A DNA stretch of 64,000 bases from Deroplatys truncata (taxonomy: Eukaryota > Arthropoda > Insecta > Mantodea > Mantidae): positions 669,692,118 to 669,756,117 of the forward strand of contig CM060990.1 of NCBI GenBank assembly GCA_030765065.1, written 5' to 3'. Numbering within the stretch: the first letter of the stretch is position 1; every line of letters begins with the position of its first letter. Position numbers and translations under genes: made by a program. Under the pieces are notes generated by a model that made no database searches, was not told the DNA's origin, and saw only the letters and a program-made list of their open reading frames with translations. Positions 23,641 to 34,974 of the stretch are shown here, piece by piece.

Positions 23641-24799
23641 AAGTATTGCCACGTGTAAATATAAAACATGATCCAATGAAGAATTACAAATTTTCATAAA
23701 TTGACATCTCGATATGCCGTCTTTACTTCCAGGACATATATATATATACTAAAATGGATTTTTTAATGTTCATAGTTTGGTGAAAATGAACCCTACCTTA
23801 CAGTTTCTTCAGCTGGTAGAATGTCACTGGCTGCACATGTTTGCAATCTCTTCCATAAGTATCACTTCTTCTCCGCTAAAAATATATTTTCTTTCGATTT
23901 CGCGATGTCATAAGTGCTACCGTAGTGTTGTGAACTACTTATTTTCCACTACCATTTATGCCGGGTTTCGACAATTTTTACGACCGTCTTAAACCACCGA
24001 TTCACTAGGAAACGCGCCACCTTCACTATCGCTTACACGTTTACAACTCATACCAAGCCCAGGCGCTTGGAGGTCGTGCTGAAGCAGTGTGGCCAACAGC
24101 ACTATTGTTGACCTAAACACGCACAAGTAGCGGTTGAAGGTTACTAATTGGCGTAATTCTGCATTTCAAAACAACGTAGCTAATGTAAACGCAAGAACAC
24201 AATATCTCTCTTCTGTTGCTACAAAATATATTCGAAAAAACTGGATTGCTGTGTCTAACACTATTGTTAAAATGTAAACATATAATACCTGACCTTCCAA
24301 ATACTGTAAATGCTGCACAGCGTAAACATACCCTTTGCAATGGAAAAATTTGCGATCGGAAAGGTAGAGTAACTTGTTAGATATTTATAGTTGGTTAAAT
24401 TTCAAGCCATCGTATGTTCTCTCTGGTCCCATAATTACTTAATAACTAAAGCTACACAATTTTCACACAATGCAGAAACCCTTAACATATACAATAAAAT
24501 AATATTCCGCACTCCCAGGCCACCAAGTTACTGTCTTACATGAGGATTATTACAAGATTCCAGAAACTTCCGTACAGACATCTATAGAACTAGAATAAAG
24601 CTTATTCAAATGTTGTGAGATTGTTCCATTACGCACATCTGCAGTATTTGATAAATGACAATTAAGGATCGATTTTCGCTTTTTAAACTCTTGTCATGTG
24701 TTTGCTGAAGTGTTACAACATAGACAATCTATGTATACTCCTTGCAAAACAAAATGTAACCGACTTTTGTTTATAATATACTGTACGTAGTGCAGCAAA
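23641..24799. other. Unassigned; first part shared with arm B
   Basis: 23.64-24.29 kb matches 27.28-27.86 kb in reverse, including 'gccgggtttcgacaatttt' and 'cgcttggaggtcgtgctgaa', but shows no recognised protein. 24.29-24.80 kb is unpaired and featureless. Confidence 0.45.
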
Positions 24800-25140
24800 T
24801 ATTTATATTGTGACCCAGCGGCTATGGACCAATGCTCTCGCGAGAGCAGTCAGAGTTGCAGAGTCAGTGAGAGAGTTGCAACATCAAGAGCGACTCTCCG
24901 AGCGATTGCAGCGAGCGCTACTGCGGAGCGACGGGTTGTGGAGGCTTTGTGTTCGACTCCAGAGTGAAGTGAACCGTCCAGGGTGAAGATGCTACGTCAC
25001 GAAGAAGTGAAGTGACAGAGAATTGCACTAGTTCACCTTAGTGAGGGGAGCTCCCAGTGAAGTTCAACTAAATAAGAACTTAGAACAGTGGTAGTGAGAA
25101 CTGAGAGAAATGACAGTTGAAAAGCTGGACAAAATCGCTA
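24800..25140 (-). repeat. Interspersed repeat R5, second copy (no array)
   Basis: Matches the flanks of the 57-bp array at 1.69-2.74 kb in reverse: 'ctctcgcgagagca', 'gcgctactgcggagcgac', 'gtgttcgactccagagtgaa', 'ctacgtcacgaagaagtgaa' and 'gagaactgagagaaatgac'. Only about one unit related to the array is present ('gcactagttcaccttagtga'). Confidence 0.6.
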
Positions 25141-25508
25141 TATTCTATGTAGTAACAACTATTTCAGGTCTTCTTCTTTTATAACGCCAACGAGTTCGTA
25201 TTCAGGTACAAGGGCTTTGTAAATCCCTCTTTTAGTAGTTTATAAAATTAGAAGGTGCTTTGTGGCCTCTTGTTCTGCAGAACGAATTGGGCCTTTAAAG
25301 GTGATAGAATTATCAAAGCTGGTTGAGTGGTTTTTGAGATTACCCTACATACATAAACACACACACATATTTTCTCCTTGTAATATCCCTATAGATTTGG
25401 TTAATAACAACCTGCATGTTAAATCATACATATTCTCATTATGACTTATATTATATATGTGTATCATTTGTTTTAGAAATTGAATATTGTTAATTTAATA
25501 TTCTGTGC
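25141..25508. other. Unassigned spacer
   Basis: No feature was recognised. Confidence 0.4.
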
Positions 25509-25889
25509 TTTGGCATTGGGCGGCGCCGTGGCCGAGTGGTTAGACCGCTCGCCTCCCACCGAGGCGGCCCGGGTGCAATCCCAGGGACCTGCATGTGGGA
25601 CTTGTGGTGGACGAAGCGGCGTCTGGGCGGATTTTCTCCGGGTTCTCCGGTTTCCCCCGCCATTCATTCCACCAACTGCTCCATCATCACCTTTCCTTTC
25701 ATCCATTTCACCAACATTTCGTTTCATCTACTTCCTTCACCCATCCTGGTTGTTCTGTCTGATCCATGAGTGTCTGCTCCTCGACGGGCCTCTGACCCCA
25801 GGCACCCGCCTGTAAGTCCTGGGGGATGCAAATCCTACACAAGAGGAGGGTAAACAGATAATGAATGACTGAATGAATGTTTTGGCATT
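25509..25889 (+). mobile_element. tRNA-derived SINE S4 with perfect 9-bp target duplication
   Basis: The body is 25,518-25,880 (363 bp). The head is tRNA-like: 'gccgtggccgagtggttaga' is a canonical A-box region, and 'cgggtgcaatcccaggg' holds the B box. The body is GC-richer than its surroundings, with C/T-rich stretches, and the tail is 'aatgaatgactgaatgaatg'. TTTGGCATT flanks it exactly at 25,509-25,517 and 25,881-25,889. The good preservation suggests recent insertion. Frames of 77-111 codons across it are chance readings. Confidence 0.9.
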
Positions 25890-26833
25890 CTTTATTAAAT
25901 CAGCCTCCTATTGGAGGAAGCACAATTTTTCAATGCATTCCTTCATCATCAAACATAATTATGTAATAACTTCTTTAAACCCTGCTATGTTATGTTAGGT
26001 AGAGATATTTACACATACACTTTATATTTATTTATGTCATTATTACAAACGAAGTATCTATTTCACAATTTGGCTGTAAATATGCTAATATTATGAAGTT
26101 CCTTTTATCCAATATGCAATGCTTTTATAACATTTTTATACGTATAAGTATGATATTAATGATAACTCACTCAAAACTGAGTAGAATTTAATAACAAGAT
26201 GTCTGTCGCTATTTTAAACAGATTTATCTAACTGCGATTAAAAAGAAATCGAACCAAAACTACAAAAACAACATTATGCGTTTTCGCTGAGTAAATACAT
26301 CACGGTTTGATTTCTGCATAATATATGTTCTTGCACAGTGCTGTCCACAGTATCACTTTGAAACATTATAAACCATAATAATATAATCACAGTTTTATAT
26401 GATTTGATCAAGGATTAAGAAGATTTTTAAGTAACACTCCTTGATCTGTAGGTGATGTTGATATCTAGAGGCTAATTTCATGAATCCACTATTTGTCAAT
26501 GCCCAACATTACAGAAATTATTTATGTGGATACAAACTAAAATTACGTTTTACAGAAATATTCGTATAAAGCACAACGGCTTTCTCCCAAATACACTTTT
26601 ATTTACATTTTGCAGGCATGCATTTGTCAGAAGTTGTTTTGCATTTTGTAAAACGAAGCTTTGTGACTGGTGTTCGTAGTTTTACAAAATAGGCCCCAGA
26701 AGTTGTCAAAACAAAATGCAAAGTTACTTATAATTTTTCTATTTGTTTACAATATGAGTATTAGTCTATATCTGGAAGGCAATAAAGAGTGCGTATATTC
26801 TGACCATAGGCTTAAGAAACTAAAATAAATCGA
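25890..26833. other. Unassigned, AT-rich; contains one small hairpin
   Basis: At about 26.63-26.73 kb 'gttttgcattttgtaaaac' is followed by 'gttttacaaaata' and 'aaaacaaaatgcaaa', which can pair. It could be a degenerate short MITE. Nothing else was recognised. Confidence 0.4.
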
Positions 26834-27062
26834 GTTTGTTATTTATGGACGCTCTTTAACTACTATAGTTCCTAGCGTCCCATTCTATATTGGGCGTGAA
26901 AGACCGGTGATTTTGCTCAGACGCCTCTTTATCAGGCTTGAGGTTATTTTACGTGCCGTAAATCTACGACACGGGACCACCGGCTTTACTTTTCTTCCTT
27001 AGCAAGCCATGCTAAGGATTTTTACGCCCGAAAAAATCCATCGTCCTCCGCTTGGTTTGAAT
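26834..27062 (-). mobile_element. SINE S1, copy 2 (5'-truncated)
   Basis: Starts (plus-strand reading) 'gtttgttatttatggacgct' and runs through 'aggcttgaggttattttacg' and 'aagccatgctaaggattttt' to the B-box part 'cttggtttgaatt'. The 5' half of the tRNA-like head is missing. Confidence 0.8.
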
Positions 27063-27859
27063 TGATAGTAAGAAACTATTCCATTGCCAGAAATAACGTT
27101 ATAAGATTGTTTATACACGAACTATGAACGTGAGAGTTTTAATGTACATAAACCTGACAGAAACAGTTTGAGCCAATCAGAAGCATGCGCAGCTTAATTT
27201 TCGTGTTCCTACATTTAAATTATACATGATGAATTAAATTGCTTACGCTTTTGACCGCTGCGAACTGTTTTATATTATATTAAGAACAAAGCTATTATAT
27301 GTTTACCTTTTAACAATAGTAGTAGGCAGCCAAACCCAGTTTCTTCTAATATATTTTGTAGAAATAGAGGAGAAGTGATGTGTTCTTGCGGTTACATTAA
27401 CTGCGTTGTTTTGAAATGAAGAATTACGCGAATTAGTCGCTGTTTGCACGTGTTTAGGTCAACAGTAGTGCAGTTGGTCACACTGCTTCAGCACGACATA
27501 CAAAAGCCTGGTCTTGGTATGAGTTATAAACATGTATGCGACAGTGAAGTTGGCGCGTTTCCTTGTGAATCGGTGGTTTAAGACTCGTAAAAATGATCGA
27601 AACCCGGCATAAACTGTAGTGAAAAATAACTTATGGAGGAGATAGCAAACATGCGCAGCCAGTGACACTCTCCCAGCTGCAGAAACTGTAAGGTATGGTT
27701 CATTTTCACCGAACTATGAACATTTAGAAATCAATTTTAGTATATTTGCGCCCTGGAAGTAAAGGACAGCATATCGAGCTGACAATTTATAAAAATCTGT
27801 AATTCTTCCTTGGATCATGTCTCATATTTACACGTGGCAATACTTTTTGTAGCACATAC

Positions 27860-28300
27860 CTAGTAAGCAGATGATGTATTGCAGTCCACCCAAAAATTCA
27901 ATATAGAGTTCATCAGAAATATATGTTTTGTGTCTCTCTGGATAAAAAAAAGAAGTTTTAGAAAACGGTTCCTGTGTGTAAATCTGTAGACGCTATAAAC
28001 AAAAAATAGGATAAATATCAAACTAGGTATAATATAGGTTCAGTCTCTTCCAAAATTGCTATACAAAGATTTTCAAGAAACTATTGCACCGCAAACTGCC
28101 ATTTAAATGGAATTAGTTTTAACTGTTGAATTTCCTCAACAATGGCTGTAACGATTATAATTAAAATACCATACATTTTAGGACATTTACACGGCAAAGT
28201 GCATATTCTGAATCTTATGGGAATAGCCTGTGAAGCTCTCTGTATCTGGAAGGAATTTTAATAATTTTTATAATTCGTAAACCATAAGATAAAAATAATA
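27860..28300 (+). repeat. Dispersed repeat R1, copy 5, first part (arm B)
   Basis: Contains 'cacccaaaaattcaatatag', 'gaaatatatgttttgtg', 'taaacaaaaaataggataaa' and 'attaaaataccatacatttt', ending at the Tc1 insertion. The remainder lies at 29.53-29.70 kb. Confidence 0.7.
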
Positions 28301-29533
28301 CACTACGTGATCAAAAGTATCCGGACACCTGGCTGAAAATGACGTACAAGTTCGTGGCGCCCTCCATCGGTAATACTGGAAGTTAATATGGTGTTGGCCC
28401 ATCCTTAGCCTTGATGATAGCGTTCACTCTCCCAGGCATGTTTTCAATCAGGTGCTGGAAGATTTCTTGGGGAATGGCAGCCCATTCTTCACGGAGTGCG
28501 GAACTGAGGAGAGGTATCAATGTAGATGGGTGAGGTCTGGCACGAAGTCGCGTTCCAAAACATCCCAAAGTTGTTCTATAGGATTCAAGTCAGGACTCTG
28601 TGCAGGCCAGTCCATTACAGGGATGTTATTGTCGTGTAAGCACCCCTCCACAGCCCGTGCAGTATTAACAGGTGCTCGATCATCGTGTTGAAAGTTGCAA
28701 TCGCCATCCCCGAATTGTTCTTCAACAGTGGGAAGCAAGAAGGTGCTTAAAATATCAATGTAGGTCTGCGCTGTGATCGTGCCACGCAAAACAAGGTGTG
28801 CAAGCCCCCTCCAGGAAAACCATGACCACACCATAACACCACCACTTCCAAATTTCACTGTTGGCACTACACACGCTGCCAGATGACGTTCACAGGGCAT
28901 TCGCCATTCGCCATACCCACACCCTGCCATCGGACCGCCACATTGTGTACCGTGATTCGTCACTCCACATAACTTTTTGCCACTGTTCAATCGTGTAATG
29001 TTGACGCTCTTTACACCAAGCGAGGCGTCGTTTGGCATTTTCCTGTGTAATGTGTGGCTTATGAGCAGCCGCTCGACCATGGAATCCAAGGTTTCTCACC
29101 TCACGCCTAACTATCATAGTACTTGGAGTGGATCGTGATGCAGTTTGGAATTCCTGTGTGATGGGCTGGATAGATGTCTACCTATTACTCTTTACGACCC
29201 TCTTCAAATGTCGGCGCTCTCTGTCAGTCAACAGACGAGGTCGGGCTGTACGGTTTTGTGCTGTACATGTCCTTTCACGTTTCCACTTAACTATCACATC
29301 AGAAACAATGGACCTAGGGATGTTTCGGAGTGTGGAAATCTCGTGTACAGACTTCTGACACAAGTAACACCCAATCACCTGACCACGTTTGAAGTCCGTG
29401 AGTTCCACGGAGCGTCCCATTCTGCTGTTTCACGATGTCTAATGACTACTGAGGCAGTAGGTGGCAGCACAACGTAGCTAAGATGAAAAGCGTATGTTTG
29501 TGGGGGTGTTCGGATACTTTTGATCACATAGTG
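28301..29533 (-). mobile_element. Tc1-type element T1, copy 1 (inserted in R1 of arm B)
   Basis: The left end is CACTACGTGATCAAAAGTAT at 28,301 and the right end is the complement of CACTATGTGATCAAAAGTAT, ending at 29,533. Length is 1,233 bp. TA precedes the left end; the base pair after the right end has changed from TA. Arm A has the uninterrupted R1 sequence at about 23.21 kb, so this insertion came after inverted duplication 1. It encodes the broken transposase described in the next entry. Confidence 0.9.
28383..29420 (-). pseudogene. Tc1 transposase pseudogene, DD34E type (T1 copy 1)
   Basis: Cut-and-paste transposase of about 345 residues. The N-terminus 'MGRSVELTDFKRGQVIG' starts at 29,420 and leads into a paired helix-turn-helix DNA-binding region with 'TARPRLLTDRERRHL'. 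The first catalytic Asp lies in 'MWSDESRYTMW', the second in 'FQHDDRAP', and Glu in 'SPDLNPIEQLW', 34 residues after the second Asp of HDD. The C-terminus is 'NAIIKAKDGPTPY'. One in-frame stop after 'RVVKSNR', a frame change near 28.90 kb and another near 28.54 kb split it into pieces. The catalytic residues themselves survive. It cannot make a full protein. Confidence 0.9.
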
Positions 29534-29704
29534 AATGTAGATCACTTTAAACCACACAATTTTTACTGATAGCTTGATTGTAGCATCGGGTATTTCCAAG
29601 AAATCTGTTACTTTTACTTAAATTTTTTCAATACTGTTTTCATTTTTAAGTACTGTTGTTTATTCGGTTGCTTCTCGTGATGTATTACTCATATTGAAAT
29701 ATTA

Positions 29705-29956
29705 TACAGGGTGGACCATTTAAGTTGAGACTATTAAATTAAGACTATCAATTTAAATTTACCTTAATTGTTGGTTTTCATTTAAAATAACCAAATTGAC
29801 CCTAAAATGTCTATAATAGCGTCCTGCAAGCAAATTAATACTTATGGCATTTACTTTTCCCGGTAATATCCAACAACTTTTATCAAAGGCATTTCTTTCT
29901 ACAACCCTTAGTTTTGGAGATATTGTGCAGTCTCAACTTAAATGGTCCAACCTGTA
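29705..29956 (+). mobile_element. Foldback MITE M1, copy 3 (short form, arm B)
   Basis: TACAGGGTGGACCATTTAAG to CTTAAATGGTCCAACCTGTA, 252 bp, almost only inverted arms. It is the arm B counterpart of 22,652-23,015. Confidence 0.8.
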
Positions 29957-29957
29957 T

Positions 29958-30540
29958 AAGAATTAAACACGGTACTTAAGCGACTCTATGTGCTTAAGAA
30001 GCTCTCCTAACAGTTAAACGTTAGTGTTTTGAAATGCATTTATTACATGGTTCACTCTCATCTGCAGTATGGTCTAGAAATTTGGGGATCAGCTAGCATA
30101 AAAAAACATGAACAGATTATTGTAATTACAAAATAGGGCTTCAAGTTATATATTTCAGTTAAATTATCGACAGTCCTATAGAGAGGAACTTGTAAAAGAT
30201 CAGCTATACAGTCATATCATTGTATATGTATAGAACAATAAAATTCACGAAGATTAGAACAGAATCCCTGTCTACAAAATAAAAATATGCATACATATAA
30301 TGCTGGAAATGTTTACAACTATCATAGGATATGTATGAGTAGATCCATAACTAGTAGAACCCCATTTTATCAAGGACTTGCGTTACACAATAAACTATCA
30401 AGTAATGTTTTGTCCGAAAAGGCTGCTATCTTCTACAGACTGTTAGGAAAATATCATATACACAAAACCTATACAGAGTTAATGAATTACATATATGATA
30501 ATTTTATAACATTGTCTTGGTTGTTTTTATTTTACTGACA
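29958..30540 (+). pseudogene. LINE tail D, arm B copy
   Basis: Plus-strand frames show 'HSHLQYGLEIWGSASIKK' near 30.06 kb. An uninterrupted 83-codon stretch (30,287-30,538) begins 'MHTYNAGNVYNYHRICMSR' and continues 'TSRTPFYQGLALHNKLS'. This is the conserved tail of a LINE ORF2. Stops interrupt the part between. It is paired with 22,160-22,640 in arm A. Confidence 0.7.
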
Positions 30541-31069
30541 ATTCAAAAACATAATTAGGTAACTGGCAAATTAATTGATTCATTTATTTCTTTATTTCTT
30601 TATTTGGGTGACTGAAAGAGCATGGTATTTCAAGAACAGCACATAGTGATCCATTTTACACATTTGACTGTCGATTCGTTTTCGTGTATCCTCCTTTACA
30701 ACGAAATTTATAATGAAGCTATTACAGGAAGAGGATGGAGTAGAGACAGATTGAGTTTTGTAAGAATCGTTCGTAGAAACTATATAAAAATAAGAAAGCC
30801 ACGTGAATGCAACAAATTAGAACCGTTTATCATTCGTGGAATTAACTGTTCTTTCACACAAGCCGTGTGTTGGACAGGGTTGGACAGGCTTGTGTGAAGA
30901 ACATTTAATTCCATTAATTGACGTAATAGTGGTTGTAACTATAAACCCCGGGACTTAAAGTACATACAAAGTATGTAAGTCGCCATTGCGGTATGACATC
31001 TCAATACAATTTGAGATCTCCCTGTGGTTTACCAGGAAAAATTTGAATCAGTTTGAGAATTGAATGCCC

Positions 31070-31155
31070 TCTTGGTATGTTGACATGGTAGCTCAGTGGT
31101 TAGAGCATCCGGACGTAGACCGGGAGATCCGTGGTTCAAATCCCGGCTATGGTAT
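31070..31155 (+). mobile_element. tRNA-like SINE head, not a working tRNA
   Basis: 'gtagctcagtggttagagca' is a near-perfect tRNA D-arm/A-box and 'gtggttcaaatcccgg' a near-perfect B box, correctly spaced. The acceptor ends do not pair and the T stem has mismatches, so it is a SINE or a decayed tRNA. It sits in an insert specific to arm B. Confidence 0.6.
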
Positions 31156-31249
31156 TGAATTTTTCAGTCATCTGATTCTACGTTTCCAACCCTGTTTATC
31201 ATTCTTTTTCATTTACTCCTTATTTTCCTCTTTTGTTATCTTCATGTTT

Positions 31250-32449
31250 CATTCATTTAACCTGCCCCGTGGACGCGACATAGCTAGGTCTCTATATGTT
31301 ATCCCTTCCTGCAGTGTTTTATTCACTAGACTACGAAAACATCTTATAAAGGGATAATGCATATTTTAAATTTATTTTCTTGAGTCTTACAAGGTAAAAA
31401 AACACTGACGTGTTTCATTCATATAACTTTCTCTACCCTCTGTCGTTTATTAGTGGAAAGCTTGTTTTTCTATCTACTTCATTTTAATTGAGATAAACAT
31501 TTGAGACATAAAAACTTAACACACAGAATATCAGGAAGAATGAAGTGGAATTTGTTTTAACGTAAGGAATTCCTTGGAATAACTAATAATGGAAGCTCCA
31601 TACTTTACATTTCCATAAGGTTCCAGGTACACTGGCTTCCATTTATGACGTCCCCGCAGCTATGCGAGGCATTCTACTGAACTTCACAAGTGAGTATTTA
31701 TAGCAAGGAGGAGGTGCGTGAATCTGTTTACCTTTTCGCGCATGTAGTGGCGTCCTGTTTTACATGCACAATTCTAGTTTATTCACATATGAATACACAA
31801 CTTTGAGCTATAGCTTTAATCATCATTACTTACATATGATAACCATGTTTAAATATATAACTAAATAAAACCGTCTTGCGCAATTTCTCCATGAAGAAAC
31901 ATTTTTAATGGCAACATAATGTAGAATTGAAACACATAATTTTTACTCTCAAATAGGATACATTTACTAGACATTATTTTAATAATCCGTCCAGTCTCCA
32001 TTCTTGTCCAGTACCTGATTTAAGGCATTGAATATTTCATCGCCCTCTGGAAGACTGTCTTGAATTGTGGAAATATATGTATTTAGAGTCAGTTCTTCCA
32101 GCTCTTACGCGATTAAATGCCTAGGCGGCTAAATTATGTATTGGACAAGAATGGAGATTGGACAGATTATTAAAATGATGTCTAGTATATGTGTCCTCTT
32201 TGAGAGTAAAAAGTATAATTTGCTTTAGTTTGCATTATATTATCATTAAAAATATTTCTTCACGGAAAAATTGTGCAAAACAGTGTTTTATTTAGTTTTA
32301 TATTTAGACTGGACAGATTATTCAAAAAATGTATAATAAATGTGTCCTCTTTGTAAGTAAAAAGTGTATTATATTTCAGTTTTACATTACGCTGCCACTA
32401 AAATATATTTTTGTGCAGATATTGTGCAAAACATGGTTTTGTTAAGTTA
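31250..32449. repeat. Arm B outer part: shared block plus doubled hairpin
   Basis: 31.25-31.86 kb matches 21.36-21.78 kb in reverse. 31.86-32.04 kb pairs with 32.13-32.31 kb, and a second partial copy of the latter follows at 32.31-32.45 kb ('gactggacagattattc' and 'tgcaaaacatggtttt'). No coding sequence was recognised. Confidence 0.65.
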
Positions 32450-33017
32450 TACAGGGTGGGCCATTTAAGTTGAGACTGTACAATATCTCCAAAACTAAGC
32501 GTTGTAAAAGAAATGGCTTGAATAAAAGTTGTTTGATATTATGGGGGAAAGTAAATGCCATGAGCTATGTTTCGTTTGGAGGCCGTTATGATGGTCATTT
32601 TAGGGTCAATTGAATTTTTTGAAATAGGGTTCTACATTTTGTATGTTGTTTTCTCACCAGAAAATGGCTTTAAAAAGCTGTTTATTTTGTGATGAGGAAT
32701 AAAGAAACAAAATAAAAAATATTGGTTCCAAATTACGAAACGTAAGTTGACCCTCAAATGACCATTCTTGGTTGGGCTAACCATTCGTTGCGCTTTTCGT
32801 AAACAGCCATTCAAAATTTTGTTGTTATTTACATTGATGTAAGAAAAAATGTTGTTTAGTTTATGAGGAGTGAGAAAGCAACATAAAAAAGGTAGGTTCC
32901 CATTTTAAAAAATTTAATTTATCCTAAAATGACCATCACAACGTACTCTAAATAAAACACGACTAATGGCATTTACTGTCCCCAATAATATCAAGCAACT
33001 TTTATTCAAGACTTTTT
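32450..33017 (+). mobile_element. Foldback MITE M1, copy 4 (one end cut)
   Basis: Starts TACAGGGTGGGCCATTTAAG, contains the long middle block ('cttttcgtaaacagccattc') and loses its right inverted arm at about 33,017, where the arm B homology also stops. Confidence 0.75.
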
Positions 33018-33499
33018 TTCTAAGTTGTGTTTCTGCGGTAGCAGAAGACCTCTTCCTTCTCACTCTCTCCTTCTACCTTGCCGACTTCCTCTCTCCTTCT
33101 TAGTCACTTTCTCTCCCGTTATAACTCAATCCCACTGTTCCCTTTTCTCCCACTTCACTCGCTTCACCCTTTCTGCCTCTTACTATGCAACATAAAGTCA
33201 TGTGATGTTATAAACGCTTGTAACTAAACTGAATGTACTGGGTGTTAATAAAACTTATAAAAAAGTAAAAGTTTTGACATTGCATAAACTTATGATTCCC
33301 TTATACCTGATATGTGATCCAAAATACATTTTTCTGTAATTGCCGATTTACATACAAGTAACGAAAAAAATGACATAACTTATTATTTATTTATTGAAAT
33401 TTTGTAGATGACAAAACCTGTCAGAAATATTAAGCTCATTGAATTTTGTTTTGCAATATATTTTTGTTTCAAAAAACTCAATAATAAGCGAGATATTAA
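33018..33499. other. Unassigned; C/T-rich then AT-rich
   Basis: 33.03-33.18 kb is pyrimidine-rich ('cctcttccttctcactctct') on the plus strand. No gene was recognised. Confidence 0.4.
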
Positions 33500-33965
33500 A
33501 GTTTCTACTTCCTTTACACTTACTTATGGTAGGCAGATGAAGTATTGTATACCACAGAAAATTAGATATCGAGATTACACAAGTAACAGGTGTTCAGGTC
33601 CCCTGGATCCAAAAAAAGTGCGCGCTTGTGTGAACAGCATAACTCAAAAGTTAAAATTCGGACAAACACAAAACTCGGTATATAAGTCCAGCATCTTCCA
33701 AGGATTAGACCAAAGATTTACATAAAATCCACGAACAACCCTTTACGTTGAAAAAAAATTCTTTTTTCTTAACGTGACTATCCACTTTTTATTAAATTAT
33801 ATGTTTTTGAGATATTGGCATGGAGAAAAAGTTTTCAGAGAACAGCTTATGAAATCCTGTTCATTCTTGTTGAGTTTTGTGCAGTTGGTAAATCATAACA
33901 GATAGACAAGCTCTTACTAAAGGAAAATTTATATCTAGTTTAAGGACATAATTCGTGTCTTCATA
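33500..33965 (+). repeat. Dispersed repeat R1, copy 6 (partial)
   Basis: Contains 'gcagatgaagtattgtatac', 'gatccaaaaaaagtgcgcg', 'gaacagcataactcaaaagt' and 'tttacataaaatccacg' in R1 order. A 105-codon frame across it is chance. Confidence 0.65.
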
Positions 33966-33995
33966 TAATTGTTTGTGGGATCACTGCTTCAAATA

Positions 33996-34193
33996 TACAG
34001 GGTAAACCATTTAAGTTGAGACTGTACAGTATCTCCAAAAGTAAACGTTGTAGAAAGAAATGTCTTTAATAAAAGTTGCTTGATGATATGGGGAAAGTGA
34101 ATCCCATTAGTCTGTTTTGTTTGGAGAACGCTATGGTGATCATTTTAGGGTCAATTTGATGTTTTGAAATGGGAACCTACATTTAGTATGTTG
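33996..34193 (+). mobile_element. Foldback MITE M1, copy 5 (half)
   Basis: One inverted arm only: TACAGGGTAAACCATTTAAG to 'acctacatttagtatgttg'. It abuts the Ty3/Gypsy-type fossil. Confidence 0.7.
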
Positions 34194-34974
34194 CGAAAAT
34201 AGAGCGCAGCAATGTTAGACGCTAGACAAGGCGATCATACAACATTTTGGAGCCAATAAGAGGAAAGAAAAAATAATCGAAATAGCAATTAAGAACTTAG
34301 AAAAATCACGTGCCTAGAAAAAGGGCTGTGCTCAAATAGAGTATTGATGTGAAATAGAAAATTTTCTATGAGCGGAGCACAGTTTCAGACGGGGTAATTT
34401 TGTTACTTCGTGTCGATCATTTGTAAGGGAAGGTTGCGTCACAGTGTGTCAGAATTATTAGAACAAATTACAGTGTTAAATTAAACTATTTAGTCATAAT
34501 GTTACATTACGGTAAAGCAAGATTCAGGAAGAGAAGGCAGCAATAGCACGCAAAAATCATGGGCGCATTCATAAGTGTTAATTATGTTCGTGTGGATTTA
34601 ACGCATAAAGGACAAAGCCAAGGAGAACACGTCTTTCATTTTCCCTGGTCCACATTTACATGAGATATCCATCCTCTACCTGAGCCGGCAAAAGTCAACT
34701 CCTTTACAATAATCCTCTCCGTCACCAAGTTACCTACCATCACCAGAACCGCTACAAAATGGCACTCAACGTGCTTATCCACCCACACATCGCACCTTCC
34801 TAACCGCCATACTTGCAACAGCAGCAGAGAACGTCTTACGGGATTAATGCACCTCGCAGCCAAAGCCAAAGGAGGAAAACAAACCACCTGGAGGTAACAT
34901 CACGCAGCAACCTCTAACACAACATTTACCACCTTCAGTGGTTGTTTCAGTGAAACAACCACAGCAGACAGTGG

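Larger units (their letters stand above)
19665..24287 (+). repeat. Inverted duplication 1, arm A
   Basis: Matches 27,283-33,018 in reverse orientation, block by block: MITE M1 end, a paired 170-bp hairpin (20.85-21.26 kb), the 'gcatgcgcgaaaagctaaac' segment, a SINE-like block, LINE tail D, MITE M1 copy 2, R1, and a final unassigned block up to 'gtaaacatataata'. Similarity is clear but well below that of the 39-53 kb pair, so this duplication is older. Confidence 0.75.
27283..33018 (-). repeat. Inverted duplication 1, arm B
   Basis: Reverse-complement partner of 19,665-24,287. It is longer because it gained a Tc1 element (28,301-29,533), a tRNA-like insert (about 30.85-31.25 kb) and a doubled hairpin half (about 32.31-32.45 kb). 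It ends inside MITE M1 copy 4. Confidence 0.75.

Noticed and set aside
25480-25815. 111-codon and 77-codon frames
   Set aside because: They lie wholly within SINE S4 and its tRNA-like head.
31070-31155. Functional tRNA gene
   Set aside because: The A and B boxes are good, but the acceptor arms do not pair and the T stem is mismatched. SINE origin is more likely.
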